64,000 bases of DNA from Bacillus_I endophytica_A (GCF_026790145.1 NZ_JALAMS010000015.1:62001-126000), one strand, 5' to 3'. Counted from the stretch's first letter, positions 34,794 to 43,404 are shown. The notes: a model not told the origin generated them from the sequence alone. Numbers and translations: made by a program.

Positions 34794-35396
34794 TCATGAT
34801 GAAAATTTCTCAGCTATAAACGATAGCGCATTCTTTTCAAGGAGCATTTTCCCATATTCATGAACGCGATATTTTGTCAGCGTTGACGGATATCCATACT
34901 CAGCCAAAAGCGCTACAAGAGTTTCTGTATCCAAATCCTCTTCATTCTCTGTGTCCACTAATAGATAAAAGTGTTTGCCATAAGAATAAAGCGTACCACT
35001 TTTCACATCTAAAGGGGAGAGTCGATTTGCAAGCTGGATAACATCTTCAAAAGATGAAAATTCAAAGAAAATGTCCTGATTTTCATCTAGCGTTACCTGC
35101 ATTTGAATATAGTCATCCATGAAGTCATCATCTTCTTGGTCTGAGAGGTCTTCAGAACTTGTTGTTAAAATAACGACCATGCCCTGCGCTTGAAGAGCAA
35201 ATACTTCAACAGCAAGCGACTGTGTTGGTTGAAAACCTAACTCTTCACTCGCCTGGTCAACCATATCTCTAAAAAGCTGCTGGACTTTTAACGAGTTGTT
35301 CCACATATCCTCTTTTGATAATCCGCGTTCTGTTAAATCATCAAACGTCAAGAAAATTTTTATCTTGTTATAATTCAGGCGCTCTAATCTCATCAT
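34794..35396 (-). CDS. mecB: ClpC adaptor protein MecB (YpbH), MecA paralogue
   Basis: Adaptor that delivers substrates to ClpCP and drives ClpC assembly. The MecA-type N-terminal domain begins MRLERLNYNKIKIFLTFDDLTERGLSKEDMW; a strongly acidic linker (SEDLSDQEDDDFMDDY) follows near residues 85-95, then the C-terminal ClpC-binding domain. 200 aa. Choice between this and MecA rests on position beside gudB and recQ, which fits ypbH of B. subtilis. Start may be either of two adjacent ATG codons. Confidence 0.88.
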   Translation of the reverse strand: MMRLERLNYNKIKIFLTFDDLTERGLSKEDMWNNSLKVQQLFRDMVDQASEELGFQPTQSLAVEVFALQAQGMVVILTTSSEDLSDQEDDDFMDDYIQMQVTLDENQDIFFEFSSFEDVIQLANRLSPLDVKSGTLYSYGKHFYLLVDTENEEDLDTETLVALLAEYGYPSTLTKYRVHEYGKMLLEKNALSFIAEKFSS

Positions 35397-35514
35397 ACAC
35401 CCTCCCCATTCGCCGAAACAACGACATTAACAGTTTAATATATGCACTTGTTGAAAAAGAGTTCATTCGTGCTGTTACAATAGAGTTTACATGTTTATAA
35501 GAAAGAAGACAACC

Positions 35515-36420
35515 TTATTGCATTTGAATCTCTGTTAATTTTATGTTAATCCAACGTTCCCATTCTTGTTTTGAATCACCGACAATAAAAGAAAGGATGC
35601 TTTCATCTTCCACATTTGAAAAAGCAGCTCCCCCAAGGCCGATTGAAAGTGAAGAAAATTCCCGTTTCACTTCTTTTACAAGAGCTATTGTTTCTTCCTG
35701 GTTTTCTTTCATTGTACATGACATAAACAATAAGGAAGGCTGAACTTCTCCAACAACTATTTTTACATCTTGATTATCGACGCTGCTCCCTAAATAAATA
35801 ACTTCAAAACCTTTCATTTTTAAAAAGAGCGTAAAAATGAGTAATCCAACTTCATGTCGCTCGTTTGGTCCACATACAGCAATTGCTCTCGGCATAATTG
35901 GTGGTGATGGAAATGAATAAAGAATAATCCCAATTCTTGTTTTAATAAGCTGTGATGCATAGTGCTCATGGGCACTTGTAATTTTCCCTTTCTCCCACAA
36001 ATCTCCAATGGATATTAATAGCGACCCTAAAATATCAATAACTACCTTCTCAATTGAATAAAGACTAAAAGCTTGATCCATAAGTTGCTGAGCTCTTGTT
36101 TCTTGAAAAGATAAGAGAGCTCTCAAAAGATCTTCTTTGATTTTTGAGGTTGTTGTTGCTGTATCTTCTTCCTCTATTGAAAAAACAGCCTCTTTTTCAA
36201 GTAATGAAACGGCTTGACTAATTGTAAAACCACTATTTACTTTGTCTGTTAGCCATTTTATCGTTTTTAGGTCTCGATCCGTATACAACCGATGACCTGA
36301 ATCATTACGGACAGGATCTACTATATTGTATCGTCTCTCCCATGCACGCAATGTTCCAGGCTGAACACCTACAAGCTGTGAAATTGCTTTTATATTATAT
36401 TTTCCTTCTCTTGAAGCCAT
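35515..36420 (-). CDS. litR: MerR-family regulator with B12-binding domain, CarH/LitR-like photoreceptor candidate
   Basis: 301 aa from the ATG at 36420 (GGAGG 6 nt before it). Domains: MerR-type winged helix at about residues 8-75 (YNIKAISQLVGVQPGTLRAWERRY, GHRLYTDRD), a helical B12-cap domain at about 95-170, and a cobalamin-binding Rossmann domain at 175-290. The cap holds W142-x9-E152-H153 and the next domain E187-x-H189-x2-G192, the two motifs by which CarH binds adenosylcobalamin. In known members the dark tetramer represses and light breaks the Co-C bond. Priestia megaterium LitR is of this class. Target genes are not visible here; autoregulation is likely from the operator upstream. 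Symbol is by analogy. Confidence 0.78.
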   Translation of the reverse strand: MASREGKYNIKAISQLVGVQPGTLRAWERRYNIVDPVRNDSGHRLYTDRDLKTIKWLTDKVNSGFTISQAVSLLEKEAVFSIEEEDTATTTSKIKEDLLRALLSFQETRAQQLMDQAFSLYSIEKVVIDILGSLLISIGDLWEKGKITSAHEHYASQLIKTRIGIILYSFPSPPIMPRAIAVCGPNERHEVGLLIFTLFLKMKGFEVIYLGSSVDNQDVKIVVGEVQPSLLFMSCTMKENQEETIALVKEVKREFSSLSIGLGGAAFSNVEDESILSFIVGDSKQEWERWINIKLTEIQMQ

Positions 36421-36460
36421 TGCGAACCTCCAAGTAAACATCGTTTCTTTATCTAGTTGA

Positions 36461-36489
36461 ATTATACGTTACCAGTATTTTTGTGTAAA
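36461..36489 (-). promoter_or_regulatory. Sigma-A promoter of the CarH/LitR-like gene
   Basis: TTTACA (36489-36484) and TATAAT (36466-36461) with a 17-bp spacer on the minus strand, about 40 nt before the start codon. The -35 element lies within the direct repeats of the candidate operator. Confidence 0.8.
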
Positions 36490-36508
36490 CGTTGTATACG
36501 TTTTGTAT
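36476..36508 (-). promoter_or_regulatory. Candidate CarH/LitR operator: three contiguous 11-bp direct repeats
   Basis: Reading the minus strand: ATACAAAACGT (36508-36498), ATACAACGTTT (36497-36487), ACACAAAAATA (36486-36476). Each unit begins with A-(T/C)-ACAA and the phase is exactly 11 bp. They span the -35 box of the promoter. Structures of Thermus CarH show three DNA-binding domains of the tetramer on three successive 11-bp repeats over a -35 region, the same geometry. Similarity is by eye. Confidence 0.6.
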
Positions 36509-36510
36509 CA

Positions 36511-37263
36511 TTAGCTTGTAATTGTAATATGGTGTGTCTGAGGCTTTGCACCAAGCCTTAGAGGTACCTTCGTTGTACCATATCCATTACTTATTAAAAT
36601 AGTCGTTCCATTTCTTGTATAAACTCCCCCATGCTCATAAGGTCCCCATCCAAAAAAGCGAATTTGTCCTCCGTGTGTATGACCGCTTAAAACGAGGGAA
36701 ATATTCATCTCCTCCTTTATCCTTCTCATAATGAAAGGATTATGGCTCAAAAGTAAACGAAAAGAATTTTTTGCACCTTGAACAGCTTTTTCTAAATCTG
36801 CCTTCCGTTTTGAAACATCCTCAACGCCAATGAAATCAATCGAATGCTCTTTCAACAGATAGGACTTTGCTTCATTACGAAGAACAGTTACACCGTTTTC
36901 TTCAAGCAACTCTGAAAGCTCATCTTCTCCTGCTTCATAGTCATTATTTCCCCATACAAAATAAACAGGTGCTAAGCTTTTTAGTTTTTGCACATTTTCT
37001 GCTACTTGAAGAAAAGGTACTTCCTCTTCCGTTAAGTCTCCCCCTATAATGACCGCGTCAACCTCATCCTTCATTTTCTCAATGAGTTTGTCATCTATCG
37101 TCCTTTTATGAACATCGGAAATAAAAAAAAGACGCAGTTTTTCACGAGCGGGAAACTGCGGGAAACGGAACCTATGATATACAATTCGGTTTTCAAAGGC
37201 ATTTTTCCACATGTATCCTAATAAAACAACTGGAAACAACGCCATGGAAAATATAAACTTCAC
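36511..37263 (-). CDS. ypbG: Metallophosphoesterase YpbG
   Basis: Calcineurin-like phosphoesterase of 250 aa with an N-terminal membrane anchor (residues 1 to about 17). Metal-binding motifs in order: FISDVHKRT (D-x-H), VIIGGDLTEE (GD), VWGNNDYE (GNND), LLSHNPF and LSGHTHGGQIRF (GHTHGG). Substrate unknown. It matches YpbG in the ypbH-recQ neighbourhood. Confidence 0.88.
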   Translation of the reverse strand: MKFIFSMALFPVVLLGYMWKNAFENRIVYHRFRFPQFPAREKLRLFFISDVHKRTIDDKLIEKMKDEVDAVIIGGDLTEEEVPFLQVAENVQKLKSLAPVYFVWGNNDYEAGEDELSELLEENGVTVLRNEAKSYLLKEHSIDFIGVEDVSKRKADLEKAVQGAKNSFRLLLSHNPFIMRRIKEEMNISLVLSGHTHGGQIRFFGWGPYEHGGVYTRNGTTILISNGYGTTKVPLRLGAKPQTHHITITS

Positions 37264-37427
37264 GATATCTCCTCCTCTACTTCTCCTGCTTTTTCTTGGT
37301 GATACAACATCTGCTCTCCCTTAACGGTCACAAATGTTAGAGAAGAATTTTTAAAAATTTATTTTTTGATAAAAAGTATTCAAAACTCATACTATGAAAA
37401 AAAACGGAATATGGGTCTGTCCTATTG

Positions 37428-37892
37428 CTACTTATGCTCGTGATATAAATTTACATCAAACTTTTTCATCATCATTGCGAAAACGGCTTGTCTCGCTTCC
37501 CATCTAGTTGGCTGAGGCCAGTATTCCCCTGCTTTCTGAATAATTTCACACCGAAGCTCGTGAAATTCTTTTTCTGCCTTCTCACATTTTTCATGAACAT
37601 ATTTTAAATAGAAAAAAAGGCTTCCCATCACAAGAATAAACATAAAATAAATGGACCGTTCAAGCATATGAGTAAGAACGGATTGAAACGTTAACTGTTC
37701 TAAAGTTTGAAGTGAAAACCACGTATATCCCATTATTCCGACTGCCAAAAGAAGCAATAACCCCTGTAGCTTTTTTTCTTTTTTTGTTAACGTATCAAAC
37801 TTTCTTTTCCGCTTTACGACACTTTGTAATACAAACTTTGTCGCTTCATCTGTACGATGATCAAGCGCTTGAATTTCTTTCTCCATGCCCAC
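37428..37892 (-). CDS. ypbF: YpbF, DUF2663 membrane protein
   Basis: 154 aa with two hydrophobic segments (about residues 43-62 and 80-98), then a charged helical tail containing KCEKAEKEFHELRCEIIQKAGEYWPQP. This matches the DUF2663/YpbF family found before recQ in bacilli; function unknown. Confidence 0.8.
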   Translation of the reverse strand: MGMEKEIQALDHRTDEATKFVLQSVVKRKRKFDTLTKKEKKLQGLLLLLAVGIMGYTWFSLQTLEQLTFQSVLTHMLERSIYFMFILVMGSLFFYLKYVHEKCEKAEKEFHELRCEIIQKAGEYWPQPTRWEARQAVFAMMMKKFDVNLYHEHK

Positions 37893-37954
37893 TCCTCCTA
37901 CATTCCGCTTTGTTAATATAGGTATGTGGTTGTCCTAGTCATTATTATGTTTTT

Positions 37955-38524
37955 TTAGGCATGTTCTTCTTTTTCAATATAGCGAATATATAAAGCAAGT
38001 ACAAAATCAATTACAAAATGTGCCGTCATTGTTACAAGTAAGTTATCCGTCCACCAAAAAAGCAAGCCGATCATAAAACTCATTAAAACAACCGAGCTAA
38101 ACAGTACTGGTTTTGTTAAATAACGAACATGAATAAGCGCAAAAATAATACTTGCTCCAACAAGACCAATATGTGCTTGTACAACTCCTCGAAAAAGCAG
38201 TTCCTCTACAAAAGAAATAAGAAGACAAAGAAAGACAATATGCCAAAAGGAACGAGAGCGAAAAATTTGGCGGTTGATTCCTCCATCATCATAAAGATGA
38301 CTTGGCAGCTTTATTGTCAGTAAAAGATCAACTGCCACAACAACAAGGGCTGGAAGCATGCCAAATAAAAAAAGCTCCCGAAAGTCAAGTTGAAAATACT
38401 CCCCTAATTCTGCTGGTTGATCATGCAAAAAGAATAAGAGTCCAACTGTGAGAAGAAAAAGTAGCCCCTGTGTGCCATATAAACTCCAAATCAGTTCTCT
38501 ATCACTATACTTAGAAGTGTTCAT
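37955..38524 (-). CDS. ypbD: CPBP family intramembrane protease (YpbD)
   Basis: 189 aa, about six membrane segments. The CAAX-protease/bacteriocin-processing motifs are present: SFVEELLFRGVVQ (paired Glu and Arg), FALIHVRY with His, and MTAHFVIDF with His. Target unknown; related proteins process peptides or anti-sigma factors. It overlaps the recQ stop by 14 nt, so it is probably part of the ypbB-recQ-ypbD operon. Confidence 0.88.
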   Translation of the reverse strand: MNTSKYSDRELIWSLYGTQGLLFLLTVGLLFFLHDQPAELGEYFQLDFRELFLFGMLPALVVVAVDLLLTIKLPSHLYDDGGINRQIFRSRSFWHIVFLCLLISFVEELLFRGVVQAHIGLVGASIIFALIHVRYLTKPVLFSSVVLMSFMIGLLFWWTDNLLVTMTAHFVIDFVLALYIRYIEKEEHA

Positions 38525-40043
38525 ACTTTTCCTCTTTCTGTCCTAACAGATGTGATAAATGATTTATCCAACTATACGGTTTTTTATCCTCATTCACATA
38601 TTCACGTTCTTCATATGCTTCTTCATCAATCCCGCAAATGTCGCAACATAATGGTGGAGTAGGCTCGCTATCGTTCTGAAAATAATCAAGGATAATGGAA
38701 CGGCGACATGATTTTGAAAGTAGAAACTTTTTCATCTCTTTAAAACGAGCTTCTTTATCATGAAGCCTGCTTTCAACAGCTTTCTGGATATTGTTAACCA
38801 TTTCTTCTTTATGGTTCATTTTCGCTAGTTTGTCGTTTTTAATCATACCATTTTGCTGCAAGTGAAAACGAATAAAGCGCCAGTGAACTTCATTGATGCC
38901 ATATATCTCGATCATATCTCGATCAAGTAGCGAAACATTCGTTCCATCTTGGTACTTTTCTAATATAGATAAAACAGCATAGCATAACGAACGGTCAGGA
39001 AGTTCGCTACTCATAAGATGAAAAGCGAGCTCGTCATCGCGCTCATCGTAAAGAACAACAGAAAAACTTTCTTTTCCGTCTCTCCCTGCTCTTCCCATTT
39101 CTTGAACGTAGCTTTCAAGCTGTGTTGGGGGGTGGAAATGGAGCACAAACCGAACATTTTTCTTGTTTACTCCCATACCAAATGCACTTGTGCAGCAAAT
39201 CACATCAAGCTGATCATGAAGAAACTGCTGTTGAATTAAAATGCGCTCATTATATGGCATCCCCCCATGATAAAAAGCAACATTCCTTACTCCATTCTCA
39301 AGCAAATATTCTGTTAAGTTTTCGGTCCAATTTCGGCTTGAGCAATAAATAAGGCAAGGTTTTTTCATTTTTTGCACATAGCACAGTACATGCTCTTTTT
39401 TTTCTTCTATACTTTCAACTCGTTTAACTTTCATTCCAATATTAGGACGATTCACAGAATAAATAAGCTTTGTTACATCTTCTAAATGTAAATGTGCCAC
39501 AATATCCTCGGTAACCGCTTCTGTTGCAGTTGCTGTTAGCGCTAAACAAGTTGGACGTTCAAGTTTTTCCCACACTGATCCAAGCATTGAATATTCTAGC
39601 CTAAAATCGTGCCCCCACTGTGAAATACAGTGTGCTTCATCAACAACAAAAAGAGCGATGCCAATGCGTTTCAAAGCATCCAGCGTTCGTGGATTTTGTA
39701 GTGCTTCTGGAGAAGCGTAAATGAACTTATATTTTGAAAGCTCGTTCACTGCTTTTTTCCACTCTTTTTCTTGCAAAAAGCTATTTAAAGCAATCACGCG
39801 CTTTTCTCCAGTCATTTTAAGCTGCTGAACTTGGTCTTCCATCAGAGAAAGAAGCGGAGACACAATGAGAATCGGTTTGTTTATAATATAACCTGTGAGC
39901 TGATAGCATAGCGATTTCCCTGTTCCTGTTGGCAAAACCGCTATCGTATGCTTTCCCTCTAGAAGAGAACTTATCACTTCTTTTTGTCCAGGCTTAAATG
40001 TTTGGTAGCCAAACTTTTTAAAAAGAATATCTTCTAACTCCAT
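38511..40043 (-). CDS. recS: RecQ-family ATP-dependent DNA helicase (RecS/YpbC type)
   Basis: 3'-5' DNA helicase, 510 aa. Walker A LPTGTGKSLCYQ (near 37), DEAH box VVDEAHCISQWGHDFR, motif VI QEMGRAGRDG, and a C-terminal RecQ zinc region with cysteines in CRRSIILDYF and CCDICG. It lacks an HRDC domain, which separates the short RecS type from the longer RecQ of B. subtilis. Start overlaps the ypbB end by 10 nt. Confidence 0.92.
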   Translation of the reverse strand: MELEDILFKKFGYQTFKPGQKEVISSLLEGKHTIAVLPTGTGKSLCYQLTGYIINKPILIVSPLLSLMEDQVQQLKMTGEKRVIALNSFLQEKEWKKAVNELSKYKFIYASPEALQNPRTLDALKRIGIALFVVDEAHCISQWGHDFRLEYSMLGSVWEKLERPTCLALTATATEAVTEDIVAHLHLEDVTKLIYSVNRPNIGMKVKRVESIEEKKEHVLCYVQKMKKPCLIYCSSRNWTENLTEYLLENGVRNVAFYHGGMPYNERILIQQQFLHDQLDVICCTSAFGMGVNKKNVRFVLHFHPPTQLESYVQEMGRAGRDGKESFSVVLYDERDDELAFHLMSSELPDRSLCYAVLSILEKYQDGTNVSLLDRDMIEIYGINEVHWRFIRFHLQQNGMIKNDKLAKMNHKEEMVNNIQKAVESRLHDKEARFKEMKKFLLSKSCRRSIILDYFQNDSEPTPPLCCDICGIDEEAYEEREYVNEDKKPYSWINHLSHLLGQKEEKYEHF

Positions 40044-41104
40044 GTGACTCTCCTTTCTTTAGTCAAATGAGCAAGCACAAGCCTAATCTGAAAATAAGTA
40101 ATAGAAGATGACACTTCATCTTTGATAGGTTTTAATTTATTCGTATTGAGCTTTAAATAGACGCGTTTAATTTCTTCTTGTTCAGCATTTGTTACATAGT
40201 CTGAGAGGCTAAAATCATCTACAAAAAGGGCAATTTCAGCTAAATGATCTTCAATCGTACTTTTTTTCAAACGACGAATTCTCATAATGTCTTCAAATGA
40301 CTTGTTTCTCTTCATAAGTTCATATGTTGCCTTAGCTGATGATGTTAAGGGAAGAACAACATTAAAATCGGTTAGTAACCCTTGTAGTAGCTTGTACAAA
40401 TCCTTCTGCTTTTTCAACATATGAATGATAAAATGCACCGTTGCTAGTTGGCAAAGATGCACATAATGCTCATCAATATTATACTCTTTCGCAATTTGAA
40501 CGTTTGTTTCTCCTGCATACTGATACCCTGAAAACTGCCGTACAAATATCTCCACATTAAGCTGTGGGGTTTCCTTCAAAATGTTTTTTAGCTCTTGAAA
40601 AAGTTGATGAGCTAATTCAGTCCGATTCTGCCTATTTCGCACAAGAAAGTTTTTTAACCATCTTAACGTTTCCTCATCTCTTGTCACAGGAACAAATTTC
40701 TTCTCTTCGTAAACTAAATTTGAGACAGTTTGGAACAGAACAAGAAGACGTTTCCAAAAAGGGTATGTTACATTGGCATACTGCCAGCCGTTCAGTGAAG
40801 ATGGTAGTTCATTAGTCGTTAACCACTTTTGTACATATTCTTGACCTTTTTCTGTAACTTGATAAACATGTTCCCCTTTGGAGATAATAGCCTCTTTTTG
40901 AACTAAGGTTGTGATCATACTATCAAAGGATGGTTTCTTTAAATAAGGAAAAGATTGGAACAAAAAAGACAGACCGTAGATTTGCCCATCTTGGATTGTT
41001 TGGGCTGATTTCTTTCCTTTTAATAAATGATAAACCCCATATATTGTACGCTCTTCTTTCAAGCGTTGAAGACAAAATAACATTACAATATGAAGAGAAT
41101 TCAT
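40034..41104 (-). CDS. ypbB: YpbB, helix-turn-helix protein co-transcribed with recS
   Basis: 356 aa. The N-terminal part has winged-helix-like character (SMITTLVQKEAIISKGEHVYQVTEKGQEYV) and the C-terminal part around 268-340 resembles the HTH_40 domain (TYELMKRNKSFEDIMRIRRLKKSTIEDHLAEIALF) often fused to RecQ proteins. The tight link to recS suggests a helicase partner. Exact role unknown. Confidence 0.85.
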   Translation of the reverse strand: MNSLHIVMLFCLQRLKEERTIYGVYHLLKGKKSAQTIQDGQIYGLSFLFQSFPYLKKPSFDSMITTLVQKEAIISKGEHVYQVTEKGQEYVQKWLTTNELPSSLNGWQYANVTYPFWKRLLVLFQTVSNLVYEEKKFVPVTRDEETLRWLKNFLVRNRQNRTELAHQLFQELKNILKETPQLNVEIFVRQFSGYQYAGETNVQIAKEYNIDEHYVHLCQLATVHFIIHMLKKQKDLYKLLQGLLTDFNVVLPLTSSAKATYELMKRNKSFEDIMRIRRLKKSTIEDHLAEIALFVDDFSLSDYVTNAEQEEIKRVYLKLNTNKLKPIKDEVSSSITYFQIRLVLAHLTKERRVTWS

Positions 41105-41464
41105 AATAGATACGCTTCTCCTTATAACATTTCTTTTTTCTTTATTTTAACATGCATTTGTTGTTCACACACTTTTTTCCCTTTGCATAGCCTATAAAGA
41201 TCAATTGAAAAATAAGGACATTTTCTCTTCGTTTTTCCTTACGCCTTTTCGGGTAATACTATAGTGAACAGAATGAATTGGTTCAACAAGATATTCCTTG
41301 TAGCTTGTTATTAAGATAAGCATTAGGATGACAGAATGATTTTTCTATTGAAAACTTATCCAAACAGCCGTACAATGTTTAGTGAGTATGAAACGTATTG
41401 TTTCGTGATAACTACAATAATCATAAAATTTATATGATGGATAGAATTTTAGGAGGTCTTTATA
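41105..41464. other. Divergent intergenic region between ypbB and fer
   Basis: About 360 bases without a coding frame worth calling. It contains the fer promoter (41,348-41,376) and the fer ribosome binding site AGGAGG. I found no convincing promoter for ypbB and no strong hairpin. Confidence 0.6.
41348..41376 (+). promoter_or_regulatory. Sigma-A promoter of fer
   Basis: TTGAAA (41348-41353) and TACAAT (41371-41376) with a 17-bp spacer, about 88 nt before the fer ATG. Confidence 0.65.
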
Positions 41465-41713
41465 ATGGCAAAGTATACGATTGTTGACAAGGACACATGC
41501 ATTGCTTGTGGTGCATGTGGAGCTGCAGCACCTGATATCTACGACTACGACGACGAAGGTATTGCATTTGTAACATTAGACAACAATGAAGGCGTTGTAG
41601 AAGTACCGGAGGCACTTGAAGATGACATGATGGATGCATTTGAAGGATGCCCAACTGAGTCTATCAAAGTAGCGGACGATCCTTTTGAAGGCGACGCTCT
41701 TAAATACGAATAG
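41465..41713 (+). CDS. fer: Ferredoxin, single [4Fe-4S]
   Basis: 82-aa acidic electron carrier. Cluster ligands are Cys12, Cys15, Cys18 (CIACGAC) and Cys62 (EGCPTES); the second cluster motif of 2[4Fe-4S] ferredoxins is replaced, as in Bacillus-type ferredoxins. AGGAGG before the ATG. It serves cytochrome P450 and desaturase partners in bacilli. It has its own promoter and terminator. Confidence 0.96.
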   Translation: MAKYTIVDKDTCIACGACGAAAPDIYDYDDEGIAFVTLDNNEGVVEVPEALEDDMMDAFEGCPTESIKVADDPFEGDALKYE

Positions 41714-41752
41714 AAAAAAGCTCGTTAGGATCATTCCTAACGAGCTTTTTTA
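41713..41752. terminator. Bidirectional terminator between fer and ribU
   Basis: AGCTCGTTAGGA and TCCTAACGAGCT around TCAT, flanked by A and T runs. It serves both converging genes, with the ribU stop in its right flank. Confidence 0.93.
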
Positions 41753-42346
41753 TTTTGAAACAGATGTTGAAGGATGAATAGAGCGTTTGGCAATCCAAGT
41801 GTGCATCTTAGCATACATAAGACCAAACAAAACTCCGACAATAGCACCTTTAACAATGTTGAATGGGAAGATAGCTGTTGTAACTGTTGCATAAAGCATT
41901 TTATCTGACATCGCTGGTGCTTGTAAAAACCATGTGTAAGCCGGTAAAATAACATAATAATTAAGAATGCTCATAACAGTTGAGGTCAAAATAGTTCCTA
42001 CTGCAAGACCAAGCGTAATGCTTTTACGGTTGCGAAACTTGCGAAACATAAGCGCAACGGGCACTATATATAAAACTCCAGCGATAAAATTAGCAAGTGA
42101 TCCAACTGGAACACCTGTCATACTTCCTTGAACAGCATAATACAAGAAGTTTTTAATTGCTTCAACTGCAATTCCCGCTAGCGGTCCAAAAACAATTGCT
42201 GCAATAAGAGCAGGAAGCTCACTGAAGTCAATAAGCAAAAAGCTTGGGAAAATAGGGATAGGAAAATTAAGCATCATCAGTACATAAGCAATACTGCTCA
42301 GCATTCCTATCGCAACGAATTTTTGAGTCTTTTTATTTTTGTTCAT
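41750..42346 (-). CDS. ribU: Riboflavin ECF transporter S component
   Basis: Substrate-binding membrane subunit that takes up riboflavin with the shared EcfA-EcfA'-EcfT module. Five or six hydrophobic segments; FPSFLLIDFSELPALIAAIVFGPLAG and EAIKNFLYYA are typical RibU stretches. I chose ATG at 42346 (198 aa), behind GGAGAGAGG; the frame is open to 42406 but that part is the riboswitch expression platform. The FMN riboswitch upstream confirms the substrate. Confidence 0.94.
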   Translation of the reverse strand: MNKNKKTQKFVAIGMLSSIAYVLMMLNFPIPIFPSFLLIDFSELPALIAAIVFGPLAGIAVEAIKNFLYYAVQGSMTGVPVGSLANFIAGVLYIVPVALMFRKFRNRKSITLGLAVGTILTSTVMSILNYYVILPAYTWFLQAPAMSDKMLYATVTTAIFPFNIVKGAIVGVLFGLMYAKMHTWIAKRSIHPSTSVSK

Positions 42347-42402
42347 AATCCTCTCTCCTTCTTTGCGATCCATCTCAAAGAAGAAAGGTTCTTGTATTAA
42401 AC

Positions 42403-42437
42403 GCAAATAAACTCCTTCATAAATAGCTGAAGGAGTT
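42403..42437 (-). terminator. Expression-platform hairpin of the FMN riboswitch
   Basis: AACTCCTTCA and TGAAGGAGTT around an 8-nt loop, followed on the minus strand by TATTTGCG. The U tract is poor. An alternative pairing of AAACGTTTAA with TTAAACGTTT, just upstream near 42,445-42,485, could be the competing antiterminator. Confidence 0.5.
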
Positions 42438-42489
42438 AGCAGAGCTCGTTTAATAAACGTTTAACAATTAAAAAATTAAACGTTTGAAC

Positions 42490-42607
42490 CTCCACCTTCT
42501 CCCTTCCAGACTGTACTGTCGGCTTTGGAATTTCACCAAATCCTGCTTTCAATGAAAGCTCGCGGGCTGTAACCGCCGGTCGGGAATTTCACCCTGCCCC
42601 GAAGATG
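42490..42607 (-). ncRNA. FMN riboswitch (RFN element)
   Basis: The minus strand shows all conserved blocks: GGGGCAGGGTGAAATTCCC, ACCGGCGGTTACAGCCCGCG, GATTTGGTGAAATTCC, GCCGACAGTACAGTCTGG and the closing GGGAGAAGG. When FMN binds, expression of the downstream riboflavin transporter ribU is switched off. Between it and ribU lies a hairpin platform. Confidence 0.96.
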
Positions 42608-42688
42608 AACCATATGTGATTTTATGTTCATTATAACTTTTCTCGAATTAAAAGTAAATTATAAAAACCTTTTTCCTTTCCTTAACAA

Positions 42689-42717
42689 TAAAAGATCTCC
42701 TTTTAGGAGACCTTTCA
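42689..42717 (-). terminator. Terminator after the M23 peptidase gene
   Basis: AAAGGTCTCC and GGAGATCTTT with one mismatch around a TAAAA loop, overlapping the stop codon; T-rich sequence follows on the minus strand. Confidence 0.7.
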
Positions 42718-43404
42718 TTGCTGAACGATAAGCTTTTCTCCAGCATAAATCGTTGTTTTATCTAAGTTATTCCACGCTTGTAAAGTTGAAACTGATACAC
42801 CGTATTTCTCGGCAATATTTGATAACGTGTCCCCTTTTTGAACAGTTGTTTTCACTTTCCCATCATTTGTTGTCTCTCCATAAACAGACTGAAAAACTTC
42901 CCTTGTAACTCCCCCTCTTAAATAAGCATAAAGCTTTTCTTCATCAAGAAGAGGAAGAGGATCAACGGCGTTTGTTTTATGTTCATTCCAATTTCCTTTA
43001 TGTACTTCAAAATGCAGGTGACTTCCCGAAGACCGGCCTGTACTTCCAACTTCACCAATTATTTGTCCTTTTCTAACTGTGTCACCTTGCTTTACAAGAC
43101 GTTTGTGTAAATGAGCGTATACTGCTTCATATCCATTGTTTTGTTTAATAAAAACAACGTTTCCATATGTTGAAGAAGGATAGGATTTTGTCACTTTACC
43201 ATCTGCAACTGTTTCAACATTTGTTCCAATAGGAGCTGCAATATCAATACCATAATGCTTAGCATGACGTGTGCCAAATAAGTCTGTTAATATTCCCTCA
43301 GTTGGCCAAATCCACTGTTCGGCTTCTTCAGCATTTCCCTGGACAGACCCGCTTCCAACTATAAAAGCGACTATTGTTATAATTCCAAATATGCGTGCTT
43401 TCAT
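42715..43404 (-). CDS. M23 peptidoglycan endopeptidase with C-terminal LysM
   Basis: Secreted cell-wall hydrolase, 229 aa. Signal peptide at residues 1-25 ending ...GNAEEA. LytM-type M23 domain from about 32 to 145, with zinc motif HYGID (H-x3-D) and HLHFEVH; VYAHL precedes it. A single LysM domain (TVQKGDTLSNIAEKYGVSVSTLQAWNN) at 183-228 binds glycan. It lies downstream of sigX in the place where rsiX is found in B. subtilis and may be a sigX target, but I could not find a convincing ECF promoter. Confidence 0.88.
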   Translation of the reverse strand: MKARIFGIITIVAFIVGSGSVQGNAEEAEQWIWPTEGILTDLFGTRHAKHYGIDIAAPIGTNVETVADGKVTKSYPSSTYGNVVFIKQNNGYEAVYAHLHKRLVKQGDTVRKGQIIGEVGSTGRSSGSHLHFEVHKGNWNEHKTNAVDPLPLLDEEKLYAYLRGGVTREVFQSVYGETTNDGKVKTTVQKGDTLSNIAEKYGVSVSTLQAWNNLDKTTIYAGEKLIVQQ

